Shown in pieces: positions 23,111 to 35,829 of a stretch of 64,000 nucleotides of DNA. The stretch is from the NCBI RefSeq assembly GCF_022458985.1, contig NC_061773.1, forward strand, positions 25,640,001-25,704,000, written 5' to 3'. The DNA is from Mugil cephalus. Lineage: Eukaryota; Chordata; Actinopteri; Mugiliformes; Mugilidae. Numbering within the stretch: the first letter of the stretch is position 1; each line of letters begins with the position of its first letter. Below the pieces are notes generated by a model. It was not told where the DNA came from. It did not search any database and saw only the letters and a list, made by a program, of their open reading frames with translations. The translations under genes were made by a program, and so were the position numbers.

Positions 23111-25305
23111 GAAAAATCAGCTGCCTTTTTAAGTCTCCATGCATCTGTTAGAGAAACTACAACAGGGCAACTTTACTTTAACAATATAACTTGTGGATGA
23201 TGTGTTTATAGAGTGTTTACATGTGTGTAGTTTGAAATAAAAAACTAAACGTATTTACTATAGTTTGTTGTTGATGTCATATTATTCTGACTAAAGTATT
23301 TTAAATTATGGCTTTCTACATTCCCTCGCAGTATTTTCAGCTTTGTCCTGTGTCATTCTTCCTCTTTCGTTCTGTGTAACCGTACGTGACAGAGGAGTCA
23401 TTTTCATTTTGCTCCACTGTCACGGCCCCGTGGATCTTGAAGGAGACCAGGAGTGATTTGAACAGTTTATCCGTTATCAGTATTCCCTGATAGTAATTCC
23501 GAATTTTAAACTACAGATCTATTTAGAATCTCAAAATACCCTCTCTCTCAATAACAAATGCGTGACTAAGCCTCGGGAAATGTTTCCTAGAGGCGGGAGA
23601 GTCTATTTGTTAGATTTTACAACATTGGTTTATAGAGGAAAACGTCTGCAGCAATTAGAACCAACCAAACCTTTAGCGACACGTTAGATCCAACACACAC
23701 AGAGATAATGAAAATAAATAATAATAATGTCATTTATTTTTACAAAAAAATATGGAAACATCATCTGCAAGGTATGGGTCAGGTGTTGAACGGACGAGAC
23801 CAGCATCAAATTCAGCTTCCACCAGCATCACTACATAGAAAAAGGTCAAAAAATAAATTAAAAGTGAGGTAGAATGTATAAAAGTATTTTTAAAATATTC
23901 AAGTATGTATAAACAATAATCAAAGTGTATATAAAATATACAAAAGATTATGAAAGAAATTTACAAATCATCTGTCCGGAGCAGGTTGGTCCACAGGAAG
24001 CTGTTTGAGGACGTCTTATATCTGTGCGCTATTGGTCAGTGTTGCCTCCACTGCCTCCACACGGCCAGGTATGACTTTGGAGCAGATGGTGACTTTCCTG
24101 TGCAGACTGGTTGAATAGAACCAGCAGGCGATGGAGAAGCATCAAGCACTGCAACGTGAAAGTTTGTTGGTGGTTGATGGCTCACTCTCCGCAAAATGAG
24201 ACAGGATGGAGACGAATTTCTTCTGGAACAGTGCTTTACCCCAAACTGATGGAGAGATTAAGTAGAGACCCTCTACCTACTATATGTGTTCTTATTATTA
24301 AACTCACTCTAGTGCTCTTTATAAATATACTTTATTATTATAATCATTTTGAATTCATCATTATCCTTGGATTCATGTTAATGTGTGTTGAATGAAATTT
24401 AGATTTGTGGGGGAAATTAAAGAAATACACAAAAAAATGTCTAATCAACCAAAGATTTTGTGACCCTCTGTTGAAAGTGAAAGCGAAGCAAGTGACACAC
24501 AACTGGGAAGAACTCTGAAAAATATTTTCTTTCCATTATTGTGTTCACACGTTAAATCAGACAAAGATGGTTACTGTGATGAGTCCGGGGTTATATATTG
24601 ATTCTATGATCTTGTTGTTTATTTGGTCTATGCTTTCATTTCAGAGTATAATGAAACATTGAACTCCATACATTTCAATAAAGAAGATATATTACTGGTA
24701 TATACTGGTATATTTACTGGTAGTGTACCTGATGATTAATAATAAATAAGAATAAACTTTATTTGTATTGCACTTTCAGCAACCTCCAAGTGCTACAGAG
24801 CAACCGATTAAAAATGAATGCAGTTAAAAATGATCAAGGTCAATAAATAGTTAAGAGCCTGTAAAATACATTCAGCAAAAAGCTTTTAGACATGAGGTAG
24901 GTTTTTAGGTTTTGTATAAAAACATCTGTAGTCTGTGGCGCCCTCCAGTGGTCGGAGAGGACGTTTCACAGCCTCGGAGCAGCAGACGAAAAGGCTGTAA
25001 TAAATATGAATAATCATAAGAATAATAATACAGGTACAGGAATAAATAATTTGAAGCATGGATTAATTAAGAGTGACACTGTAATATTTGTAAAATTGAA
25101 ATTAAAATGAAACAGTGCTTGTGGGAATGTAAAGAAATACTGCATTTATTATTTTATTTCTCTTTATACCTGCTCGTCTGTCTATTCTTTTATTTATTCA
25201 TCTTCATCATGTGTGGCTCTCCTGTAATTCCACGCCAGGTCCTGCGGGGGGCAGTAATAGGAACCTGGCGCCAAAGCTGCTGCAGAAAAGTGCTGAAGAA
25301 GAAAA

Positions 25306-26492
25306 ATGGCGGCGTTTCTTGGCCGATTTTTCCCGAAGAAGTTGATACGACGAGATGTAAGTTGACAATCCGAGTGTTATGTAGCGTGCATTTTGCGGAA
25401 CCCTGTCGTATTTCTTGTGTTTATAATTGTGTTGTCGAGAAATCGAGAGTGCGCTTCATGTTTGTGTCGTGGACTTGATTTAGGAGGCGTGTTTACGTTC
25501 ACTTTATGTTCACGCTTCACTTTTATTTTTCCGCATAAACAATTTCAGGCATGAACGTATAGGCGACAAATGGATGTCATGTCATTTTTTATTTATTTAT
25601 TTTTTTTACTTCTGGCTGCAGGTAATAAAATGCGCATGTGACAAATAAATCTTATCTTAAATCCTGCATAAATATAATGCATGTATCTGTACATGGGTAT
25701 AATCCTCATGTTAGTACTCGGTATCAGCAGTTACTCATGTATTTAAGTATTTGTGCATAATCTGCTTGACTGAGCCAGATGAAAACTGTTTGCACAGAAC
25801 ATGTGGTGAAAACATCGCCAGTAACTGTAGCTACAGTTTGCACTGACTCTTCTAATAATACAGTGAATGAAATTTTACTTTGGTCCTCACTAGTTTTTTT
25901 AATGTAGTCTTCCTTTAAAACCCCTGAACACACCATTTGGACTTAATAATGAGGTTTGTTTCAAAAATACCTCTGCAACCAATTACATAGTCCTCCAACC
26001 AATCAGAGCCAATTAGTTTTAAACAAATTCATGGTCCTCAGATGATGTAAATGTCCACATCAGTGTTGATGTTTCTCCACTCGTTGTCTTAACACTTTAC
26101 TATATGTGTGCATGTTTATGTTGAAATGTAGACAGTTCTAAGGCGGGTACAAATACTTTAAGTCTCATTCAAGTGCAGATACATTCCCAGGAGAAACGGG
26201 ATTGTAATTTAATCTGACCCGCGTGTAGAAGAAATGCCAGTTTAATAGTAGAACACTGCTTCATTATTTCCCCTTGGATGTGATCTGCAGCTTTAGTTGG
26301 GGATTGTTTGACTTGAATGCAGCGTTTCTGGTAGAAGAAGTAATCTGTACTGTGCTTTTGATGCAGAATCCATCCAGGTACATGGTGGTGTCCGGACAGA
26401 CTCGTTGGGTGATACACAACGTGTTCAGTCTTTCAAGGCTGAGCTACACATTCAAAAGCCTCATAATTCAGGAGCAACAACTTCATTGGTAA
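25306..26492 (+). CDS. Putative two-exon small protein, possibly mitochondrial (unrecognised)
   Basis: ATG at 25306 opens a 51-nt exon encoding MAAFLGRFFPKKLIRRD, ending exactly at donor GTAAGT (25357). This peptide is basic and amphipathic, like a mitochondrial targeting presequence, and is preceded by a GC-rich, promoter-like block. A phase-0 acceptor (cttttgatgcag) at 26366 opens a second exon, 26367-26492, encoding NPSRYMVVSGQTRWVIHNVF and so on to a TAA. Joined length is 59 aa. The second exon ends against an interspersed repeat (26495-26740), so the original gene may be truncated. No family recognised; the exon pairing is inferred. Confidence 0.27.
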
Positions 26493-26494
26493 AG

Positions 26495-26740
26495 CTATCG
26501 CAACCGGTTCCCCGAAGTCCTCCCACCCTCCAAAGACATGTCTGTGTCAGTGGTGATTCTAAATTGGCCGTGGGTGTGAGTGCGAATGGTTGTTTGTCTG
26601 TCTGGTTGTTTGTCTCTCTGTGTTAGCCCTGAGACAGATGTGTGTACCCGGCCTCTGGTAGAAAATGAATCAATTAATCCCTTCATTTCAGGGAGCCACT
26701 GCAGTGTTGCCCTCACACCGCTAGAGGGAGCCAGCGTCAT
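26495..26740 (-). repeat. Interspersed fish repeat
   Basis: Reverse-strand relative of the 4730-4900 repeat: caaagacatgtctgtgtcag, attctaaattggccgtgg and the ccgctagagggagccagcg end are visible. Confidence 0.6.
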
Positions 26741-27595
26741 ATATTAAGAGAAAATAAACATTTCCATAAGAAACATCCAAACTTTTTTTTTTTTTTTTTT
26801 ACACAGTGTGCTACAACAGTTTATATCAGTGTGTATGGATTAAAAACGGCCTTGTCTCTCACGGCTGTTAATGTTGTGAAATGTTTTTTTTAATAACTGA
26901 AAGGAGGTTTAGGACATAGAGGAGTTACTGTGTACATGGACCTCTGCATGTATTTAGTAGATTAATTGTCACTCTCATATATCTGTGGTTGCCCAGTTTT
27001 TTTTTTTCCCCCAGAAAGTCTCACTGATTCGGCAAAATCAGGGGCTAAATATTTTTTATTTAATTTTATCATTCATGTAATAATATGAATGAGTTCTTTC
27101 AGTCTACATCAGGAGCCAGCGTTTCTGCAGATTCCCAGAGTAGCTGAAATAAATTCTTTTTATTTATTATTCGTTTTATTTCTTCCAATATGTTTTCCTA
27201 CACGCCTGAAAAATAATGGGCGATGGACTAGTTACAATCCACTATGTGATCTACTAACAGACTTATTGTTTATAAGTCTAAGGCTGCTAGAATATATAAT
27301 TTATATATGAAAAATAAACAAAAAACAGTTCCTATATTTCATTTAACTGATGCAGAGCAGATCCCCCACCCCCCCCCCACCCCTTCCTCTTTGTAGCCCT
27401 CCCCTGCTTTAACCCCTAATTGTCGGTGATCAGATCTGCGCTGGACTTACTCAGTGTGGCGGCTTGACAAATGCAATCATTCGGACAGCCGCGAGTTTGA
27501 AGTGGCTGGTGGTTGGCAGCTGCCCTGGCTCCTCAGCTGGGGCCCCAGTGTTGCAGGGCCTCGGGGGGGATCAACTAGCCACCAGCCATCGCTGG

Positions 27596-27637
27596 CTGAC
27601 TGACTGACTGACTGACTGACTGACTGACTGAGTGACT
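27596..27637. repeat. (CTGA)n microsatellite
   Basis: About ten copies of the CTGA tetranucleotide. Confidence 0.95.
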
Positions 27638-27869
27638 GGGCCAGTCTGAGATGACATGGGGCGGGTAGCGAGGTGCTGGTTTGGTGAAAGAACAGGGTGG
27701 TGGGTAAGTGGTGTGAGCTCAAGGGTGGGGATTTGAGGAAGAAGTGGCCAAGGAGGTATTTTTGCGCTGCATGTCCAATCATGGGTGAAAGAATTGTGGG
27801 AGCGGGCGGGAGTGTGGGACGGGTGGATGGGTGGTGGGGTGGGGGGGGGGGGGGGGTGTAGCGGGGTGT

Positions 27870-28300
27870 TGTGATGAAGATGCAATGTAGCAAATTATCT
27901 GAAAGGGTTTTTGAAGAGCACGATCTGGAGCCCTTCCAAATGACTGGCTCTGCATTATGTATTCTAATGGCCGAGGCCACGGGGGCTCCAGTCGCTGCCG
28001 TTGTGGGTGACCAGACCTGGATTCAGCCTGACAGTCACCAACAACAACAGCAGACAGCAGCTTGGCTCTCCTCTCGCCCTCCTCTCGCCCTCCTCTCGCC
28101 CTCCTCAGTCCCTCGTGGCACGGCATAAATCTGGAGCCCCTGAGATTATGCAACGCCGCTCTGGCCATTGAGACCCTCGTCGAGAGCCCCGTCGGATAAT
28201 TGGCCGAGCCCAAAGTTGTGCAAATGGTTAAGTGCTGGCTCCGGGTTGATTGGATAATGGACGGTGGATAATTGCATGCTGCATTTCATTGAGCGACATG
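27870..28300. promoter_or_regulatory. Candidate fezf2 enhancer block
   Basis: A repeat-free, compositionally balanced block with several homeodomain-type TAAT cores (ggataattggc, gattggataatgg, ggataattgcatg) 8 kb downstream of fezf2. fezf2 loci are known for dense conserved non-coding elements. Conservation itself cannot be seen from one sequence. Confidence 0.33.
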
Positions 28301-29447
28301 ATGAGGGTGTAGCGGGGGGGGGGGGCGAGGCGAGGGGAGGGAAAGGAGGAAGGAGGGAAAATATTTTGGTGTGCTGCCTTTTTGCCGTCTGTTATTCCGC
28401 ACACGGGAGTCAGGCTGCATTTGTTTTTGCACCTCACAGATTCGTATTAACCGTTTAAACTGCACGTTTATTGTTGTTGCTGTTGTTGAAGAGCAACTTA
28501 TTCACTTTCACACCCTCTCTCAGTTCTCAGTTGAGGTTTCACAGGCCGGAGCAGATGCTGCAGGTCGTTTCCTCTCTGACCTTCTATGAACCTGTAAGTG
28601 TCACCTCAGCTGAAGACGCCCGGCTCCTTCGCCTTTGACCGTCGTCCCATCTTCTTACAGTAAATAGAAAAACACTGGACTTAAGGTAGCACAACGCAGC
28701 GCCCTGTCGACCGTGTGGGCTCAACACCAACGTTTCCTCTTTAACAGCGCCTCGCGTCACTCGTGTCGCTGTATTTACACACCTCTCCGCTCTCCTGTAG
28801 CTCCCTCCACAAAGTCAAAGCCGCTTTCTTTTGTCACATTATTTTGTGCACTTACACAGAACCGGCTTTCTGGAGTTGATGTGAGAATTCTTCCCCACCT
28901 GCTCTCGAGCTACCTCCAGCCCGGTGGGTGGGTGTTTGGGTGGATGTGGGGGGGGGCTCTGAATTCCACTGTATTCGCTGCAGTCACTGTATTGATTGTG
29001 CTGCCGCAGAAGCCTCTCCGCCCTCAGCTGGTGAAGTCAGAATGTGCGGTGCTATTCATATCGACGGATGGATTAAGTGGGCTGCTGAAAGGACACACAT
29101 GAGTTTTTTTGCGTCCGTGTGCTCGTGCCTTTTGTTGGCATCGATTCTGCCGTGGGACAGGTCCACGCACGGCCCCACGGTGGGTTGAGTTCGGCTCTTA
29201 ATGAAGCTCCCTATCATGCGCTGGTGGGTTTATCATCACGCACGCCACTCAGATGGGTTTAAGTAAAAGCATTGGGTTATTATCACTCCTTCTGCAGTGT
29301 TATTCTGTTTGGGGCTGTGTCTAATATCACACTCAGTGTTAAACAACATTAAGGAAGGTTTACTTTGGCCCCACATGTATATGTTATAAACAATTTATAA
29401 ACATACTACACTATATAAATTGCTATGTGACAGTTCTAAGTTATAGG

Positions 29448-30056
29448 GCTTCAACAAGGGGTCTGTGGTTCTGCAGGGGGGTCGCAAAATCTTTGGTTGA
29501 TTAGACATTTTTCATGTATTTTTTAACATCCAACATGTTTTAGTAAAGGGATGAATGAGGTCATCTATCAGTCAGCATTCATTCATTTAGAGATACTGTG
29601 CACCTTCACACAGAGCACCACACTAGACCTGTCAATCAAAGCCTCCTGTGCACAGCAGGCCCCGCCCCCCATCACTGCTGAGCCAATCACGAGGCCGCAT
29701 ATTACACACGCCAACTCTGTCAGATTCCCCGCTATTGGCTGAGTCTCTATTCAGTCCCCAGGTTAATTCCCAGATGCAGTATTAGCAGAGGAGAAGATAA
29801 CAGTGCAGCTAACTCCCATCAACCAACTACTGAGGTCAAACTGTTTTGGTGTTTAACTGTCTCTACTGTATTTAGCTATGTTTAATGGTAAAGGCAGGGC
29901 CACCATACTGTTGCAGATGTTTGAAATTTGAACCTATGTATTATTTGAGTAGCCTAATATTGAAGCAGAATTATAATAATAATATATTAGTTAGTTACTT
30001 AGTCTCTCCATCAGTTTGGGATCCGTGGCCTGAAACTCGTTGACTCCTGCTCTAAA
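29448..30056 (+). mobile_element. Non-autonomous hAT-like element (TTGATTAGACATTT family)
   Basis: Starts tagggcttcaacaaggggtc and ends gttgactcctgctcta, an imperfect terminal inverted repeat of the kind seen in hAT elements. Near its start it carries the family marker tctttggttgattagacat. Related fragments are at 24430-24478, 31905-31975, 52080-52235 and 54150-54520. Confidence 0.55.
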
Positions 30057-30352
30057 TTACATGTTTTTTTCAATGGAAATACTTGTTATTCCTAATTTCT
30101 CCACTGTTTAATTAGAGAACACGACACTGAGACACAGGACTAAACATCAGACATCAGTGTGTCCTAACTGCACTCATTTAATCTAAAGAAATTTAATTTT
30201 TTTAATGATTTGATGTTTATTAAATGCAAATTCCCTCCTTATTAACTTGTCCTTCTTTGTACTAAAACAGATGTATTTATTCTGGAGTTGTCGTTACTTA
30301 TAGATGATTATAATATTATGTTCCTGGTGTGACCCTCTTTATATCACATTAG

Positions 30353-30420
30353 AGCAGAGGTGTCAAACTGATTTTAGTTTCAGAGCCACACACAGTCCGT
30401 ATGTGTGACCGACTGGTCGA
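30353..30420. mobile_element. hAT-like terminal fragment (CAGAGGTGTCAAAC)
   Basis: The run cagaggtgtcaaactgattt is a typical end of a widespread fish hAT-derived repeat. A matching opposite terminus (gtttgacacctgtgctct) is at 59618-59635. Confidence 0.5.
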
Positions 30421-30659
30421 TACGTTGTGTTTTTGAACACATGATGACGTATTACTTGGCCACGCACATCATTGCAGTTACAGTTCTACACAGTCTCTTC
30501 TGTTTACCTCCTTTCCAGACACAATCCAAAAAAGAACAGCAACAAACATTGTAGTTGTAGCATATATGTGTATATATATGTTCAGTGTCATTGGTTTATG
30601 ATGTAGAAACAACCTTAACGCCATAATTATTGTTAATTGATCTCGTTCCCTCTGTCGTC

Positions 30660-30900
30660 TCTCTTCTCTCTCTTTTTCTGGACATGGTTCCTCCATATGA
30701 GCTGAAGGTTCTGCTCAAGGTTTCTTCCTGTTTAAAGGGAGTTTTCCAACATCTCCTTCAGACTTACTCCTGAAGAACTGGGTCACTGAGCGTAGGGAAG
30801 GTTTTTGTTAGAGTCAGCTGGACCTTTCTCTTTGCCACTGTTACTGGGTTTGGTTTAAAACAATATTTGTGTTTGTATTCAAATAAAATTTAAAATAGGT
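30660..30900 (+). repeat. Teleost interspersed repeat tail
   Basis: Contains aaggtttcttcctgtttaaa followed by gggagttttccaacatc, a very common fish repeat tail, and ends in an AATAAAATTT run. Confidence 0.55.
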
Positions 30901-32479
30901 GTAAAAATCCCTTTTTTTTAGTTACACTTCTAATTTGTGTAAGTTTGAAAATAAGTTTTCTTTAATTGAGCTAGAATTCCTACTTATATTTGATATATTC
31001 ATCTATTCCTGTGCGCCGTGTGTTTCATTCAGTCTGCTGGGCTCATTTTGTTGGACAGCTATGACCGAGCTGTTCATCATTAACACTTTAACCTGCAGGA
31101 GGAAAAGACTGTTCCCAGCAGGACCGGGTCGGGTCAAAGGGATTAGCTGCTGTGGACCTGGACATCCCCAAATTAACTGCTCCTCCCTGTAACACCACTA
31201 AAAAAAAAAAAAAGACCTGAACGTCACAGAGGAGAAGACTCACTGGTTTTCAGTAGCAGAGGATCAATTTTAATTAGTCCATTTAAAAAAAAAGTGCTCA
31301 CTCTGCACAACAAGTGTTAGTGTTGTTTTTCTTCTCGTACGTGGGAAAATTGTCTTGCAGTTCACCATCATGACCTTCCACCGTCAGATTAGTAAACTAG
31401 TTCAATACCATTTAACCTCACGAGACCTCAGATTATTATCATTATTTTATTACCAATGTGTATGTAAACATGAACACATTCCTATAGGCTTCCACCAAGT
31501 TTCCGTATCAGTTAATAAATCATCACCAGTAATCATTAATAATCATTATTGTCCCCATTAAACAACAGACTTTTTGTTCCTTTCCTTAAACTATATTTGG
31601 ACTTTGAGCTTGTTTCATATTTTTTGGACGTTTTCTGGTAGTTGTCTGTTTTTTTTTTTGCCTGATACGTGATGATTGCTGTTTGGTAACATACGATGTC
31701 AGTGAATTGTGATTGTGTAAAAAGTGGATTTGTGTGTTCCAGGTCGCTGACCTTTCCTGGAGGATGGTGAGTGAACGTAATGAAGTTTTGTCCGTATTTC
31801 CTCAAACCTCAGCACGGTGATGTGAGTACGGTAAGACCAGTGTGCAGACAGAATCATGATCCACTGATTGTTTTGCATTGTGAATGATGATGATGATGCA
31901 ATGCTTCTTGAAACTACTGGGTCACTACGTAATTTCTCCATCAGTTTGGGTTCATTGTTCTGAAAAAGATCAAAGACGTCGGCCTTAAAAATACAATTTT
32001 ATGCTTGTTCTTAATTTTCTGGTTTTTCTACGTAAAACTCTGTGACTCCTTGTTTTAAAAAGCACTAAAGTAAAGAGAAAAAGATGAAGATGGTTAGACT
32101 TAACAGCATTATTCAGTGTAGCCAATTTAAATAATGTGGACAACAATATATGAGTTGAATGTATGAGCGTCATGGGAAGGTGTCTGCAGTGGATGGTGGT
32201 TGTTGTTGTTGATAATGATGAAAATCTTTAAGAAGAAGCAAAAAATCCAAAATAAAAGAAGAAAGAATAAAATTGTGGCCATTAATCATGGTTAACACAT
32301 GTTCTATAATGAGTCGGAAGAATTAAAGAAAATATTATTCTATTATTCCAGGAACAAACACGTGATTAAAGCAGTGAAAAGGAGGGTGATTAAATGTAAT
32401 AAAAACTAAAACTAAAACTGGGATAAGGTACCAGATAGACGTGTGTATGGACAGATGGATGCAGGTCAGTCTGGTCCCC

Positions 32480-32960
32480 GGGTGATTAGCCCACAGCTCC
32501 CCCCCTCCCAGACACAAAGCACCTTCCCTGGGCCCTCCGTGCCCTTGGCGGGCGGGCGGACGGGCACATCCCAGCGACAAGAACTGGCCGCCGTCTTCTT
32601 TACGAAAACGCTGATGAGGTTTTGCTGGAGAAAAGCTCGGGGTTACTCTGTAAAAGAATCTAAATGAGCGGTGAGAGAATGCAGCGCCGGCCTCGTTTTA
32701 ATTTGTGTGATGGGCCGCTCCTTGAATGGCTCATTGCCATGCATCACAGCCCGGACCCCTCTCCCCTCGGCCCCCACACACACACACACACACACTTTTC
32801 TGGGGGTTTCTGCATACGGATAGTGAGAATCCGTGACATCATTTTTTTCTTCTTCTTCTTCTTCTGCAGCAGTGTCATGAGAAATACGTTTGTCCATAAT
32901 ATTTAAACCTTTTCTACATTCATCTGAAGCCCCGTCCATCCTCTCTCCTTTCAACCGTTT
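32480..32960. promoter_or_regulatory. Candidate regulatory block downstream of fezf2
   Basis: GC-rich block (32480-32770) followed by a CA microsatellite (32767-32793) and a CTT run. Repeat-free and located 3.3-3.7 kb downstream of fezf2. No coding frame is credible. Enhancer role is inferred only. Confidence 0.25.
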
Positions 32961-33054
32961 GCCCCTTTAAAGCAGAGAGAAGAAAAAAAAAAGCCACCGC
33001 TCATTAATCCCTCCGTACTTCACAATGGATCCTAGAGCACTTCCCGATGGAGAC

Positions 33055-33118
33055 CAGGGAGGGGGGAGAGGGAGGGGGGATTTGGGAGGGGGGGTGGATT
33101 GGGGAGGGGGGGCAGGTT
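33055..33118 (+). repeat. G-run cluster with G-quadruplex potential
   Basis: About 64 bp containing at least seven runs of three or more G (for example ggggggagagggagggggga and tttgggagggggggtggatt). The plus strand could form G-quadruplexes. Confidence 0.6.
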
Positions 33119-33799
33119 TCTAGAATTTTATCTCCGTAATAAACTTTGACCTGCTGCTCGGAAAATACAAGTAAAAGGTTTGGGGAACAAAACGCTGCTT
33201 TTTTTTTTTGCTTTTCCTACAAGGAGTAAGAATAAAAACATAAAAACATCCTAATGAAATAAATTATAGCTATTATTAGCTATTAACTATTGTTCTTTAA
33301 TTGTGTATGTTGAACAACACGTCCTCAAAACCTCCTCTTGAGATAAATTAATATCTCAAAAGATCAAACCACTGCAAGTCACTGCTGGACACTTCATTTC
33401 TAAAAGTTTCATGCAAGTGAAGGTTAACAAAGAAAGAGAAATGTGTGTTTTTTTATTTGCACATGTCATTTTTTGTCTTTTTTCTTATTCTGTCCATGAA
33501 ATGGAGGAGGGCGTCCTGGCATTTAGGATGGAAAAAAACAAAGCAACAACACAATTTTATCTAAACAGTTCCTGTTTATTCCCTTCACCACGCATCCATT
33601 AACTCACTGCATTTGGGTGTTTGACCAGTGTACAAGTTATAGACTATTTGTTCAGATATTGTGGGAACTTCCACTGCTGGAAGGAGTGACACAGACCGTC
33701 ACCCCTCCACCTTGCTCTAAAGAAAAACTGCTACCACTGGGACTCTTTAATTGGAATTTCATGTGGGTTAAACTGAGGGGAAACTGATGTAAGTTAACA

Positions 33800-34180
33800 T
33801 TTGGTAGACTTAATTGGTCCTTTTCTCTCCAGCCTCCTCGATCTGGCACTTGTGCGCCGCTGCCGAAGCTTCCCCACTAATCTCCCATTTACTTGGCAAT
33901 TCACTCCGCCAGACAAAAAGTCCGCCTCTCGCCATTCTTCTCTTCCTGTCTCAAACGAGCTCCTTTGTGACCCGTAAATTGCCTGAATCTCCTGGCGATC
34001 CCCCAGTGGCGTAGGTAGCCCCAAAGAAAGACCGTCCTCATGTTGTTGACAGCTGATTAACGCGCGCTCCTGCTCCTGCTCCGTTCCTCCCCGGCTCTAC
34101 TCCCCCCCACTCCCACCCCTTCTCCCTCTCCCCCCAGCGTGGGCGCGCCTTAATTAAAGCTACCGCTCCTCAATTAACGT
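33800..34180. promoter_or_regulatory. Candidate fezf2 regulatory block
   Basis: Repeat-poor block ending in ccttaattaaagctaccgct and ctcaattaacg, paired homeodomain-type ATTA cores. It is 2-2.4 kb downstream of the fezf2 stop. Role inferred. Confidence 0.3.
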
Positions 34181-34974
34181 GTTTGTGGATGTTGACGCGG
34201 TTGCTCAGATGTTGGAAAGGTGCAGAGAAAAAAAAGTGCGGAGAAAAGGGCAACTTGCGCGCCTGTAGGATGTTTACTGCACAGATTCTGTTGTTCACAT
34301 CCCGCAGCCTGAAGGCCCCACTCGTGTGTGTGTGTGTTTTCTTTTTTTTTTTTTTCTCGTCACACATATTTCTTTGTGCAAAGGCGAAACACGCGTCTTC
34401 CAGCCAGTGCCCCCCTCCTCAAATTAATATTTCTCGAATGGTTCCTCGGGTTAGGACCTTCACGCCGCGTGCAGACGCGTGCGGTGGTGTGTGTGGGAAT
34501 GCGCGCGGACGGACGCGAATCAGTGTCTCCGGTGTTGTTCCTGCGAATTTGGTTGTTTAGCTTCACAAACATTTTTCTTTCTTTTTATTTGTTTACGTTT
34601 TCCCGGTCAGTGCCGACATTTCGCTTTCGGCGCGGTCAAAGACGCGCGGAGAGAAGGAGCGGATCCGCAACAGCTGGAATTTAAGTGGCGCATGAAAAAC
34701 GTGTTTCTCTGTTCTATATTTGCCGCTACTCTGATTTGAAAAAGCAAACAATCGCCCCAATGCATTTCAGTTTGTATTTATTTCTGAAATAATAAACCAC
34801 CTCAGAGCCCCAGAGCAGGAGACGCGTCCATCAGGTGACAGCGTTTTAGTCCGTCTCCAGATTGTTCTTCTAGTTTCTATAATCTGTGATAACTGCGTTT
34901 TGAATCTTGTTGTTATTTGGTGCTTGATTCCCCCAGTCATTATTGTAGACCATCAGCCCCCCCAGCTCTTTACT

Positions 34975-35480
34975 CTTCTCTTGAAGTTAACAGTAGTGTA
35001 GATTTCCCTTCTTGCTCAGGCTTATGAAATAGGTGAGCAGGGCATTCATCTACCAATATTAGCCCTGCATGCAGGCTTCTGGCGGCCCGGGCGGCCCGAC
35101 CGATTGCTAATCGTCTGTTAATAGAAACGGCGCCATTTGGGAGCACGGATCCAGCTCTTGACTGAATGTGTGCAGGAATAATATTGTTCCAGAGGCCGTG
35201 CGGAGAATAACGTGTGCTCCATTAACGCGGAGGCCCAGATGAGGAGCTGCGGCCTGAGTGCTCCATTATCTCCTGTTCTGATGAGCGGCTCCGAATGAGA
35301 CGCGCCACCCCCCCTCACCCCCTCCTCACCCTCACCTCACCCTCACCTCCCATCCTCTCTCTCTCTCTCCCCCTCACACACACACACACACACACTCAGT
35401 CCTACAGTCGAGCCCCCCCGGGGCCGTTTAGCTTATTAATGTAATTCGCTTTCAAGGGCCCGTGTTATCTCTGATCATTT
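34975..35480. promoter_or_regulatory. Candidate conserved enhancer downstream of fezf2
   Basis: A long block of balanced composition with many TAAT/ATTA cores (gattgctaatcgtctgttaa, ctccattaacgcgg, ctccattatc, gcttattaatgtaattcgct), interrupted only by a CT/CA simple repeat at 35330-35398. It lies 0.7-1.2 kb past the fezf2 stop. Judged a likely CNE from composition; conservation is not testable here. Confidence 0.35.
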
Positions 35481-35823
35481 GCGTCATTACGCCGGAGTCA
35501 AGTGTAAATGCTGCGTTTTTAAGATCGTGTCTGTCAATAAATGTTGAGGCAAAGTGGCTCCAGAGCACACAGTGGAACCAGGCTCAGTCTATATGTGGAT
35601 TTCCAGCACAATATTGTATGAATGAACCTATGCTGATATACTAACACACTATTATATGTTATCTGTCTTATATTTGCTCTTAACTTGCGTTTCTAAATCT
35701 CGTGGAAAGAACGTTTGTCATATCTTTCGAATTATTCATTTTTATTTTCAAATCCATTCAAAAAAAAAAAAAGTCGAAACAACATAGCTCAAACATTCAC
35801 TTCTCGTCATAAGTTATAACTTA

Positions 35824-35829
35824 TTTATT
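35824..35829 (-). terminator. Putative fezf2 polyadenylation signal
   Basis: AATAAA on the minus strand, about 375 nt after the fezf2 stop codon. Confidence 0.5.

Larger units (their letters stand above)
21140..25200. other. Intergenic stretch with repeat debris
   Basis: AT-rich, with no convincing gene. A decayed coding-like patch on the minus strand at about 23965-24250 (KVTICSKVIPGRVEAVEATL in one frame, interrupted by stops) may be an old pseudogene or transposon piece. A hAT-like terminus lies at 24430-24478 and a SINE/LINE-like tail (aataaactttatttgtattg) at 24748-24800. Confidence 0.4.

Noticed and set aside
23965-24255. Decayed coding-like patch on the minus strand as a gene
   Set aside because: Several stops interrupt every frame and there is no splice pattern that avoids them; at most an old pseudogene or transposon piece.
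27477-28213. ORFs of 104-167 aa on the minus strand with Pro/His/Ser-rich sequence
   Set aside because: They run through a G-run and a CTGA microsatellite; composition is driven by simple repeats and no splice or domain evidence supports them.
34183-34739. Overlapping plus-strand ORFs (86-125 aa)
   Set aside because: They cross poly-T and GT runs, overlap one another in different frames and lack any recognisable domain.
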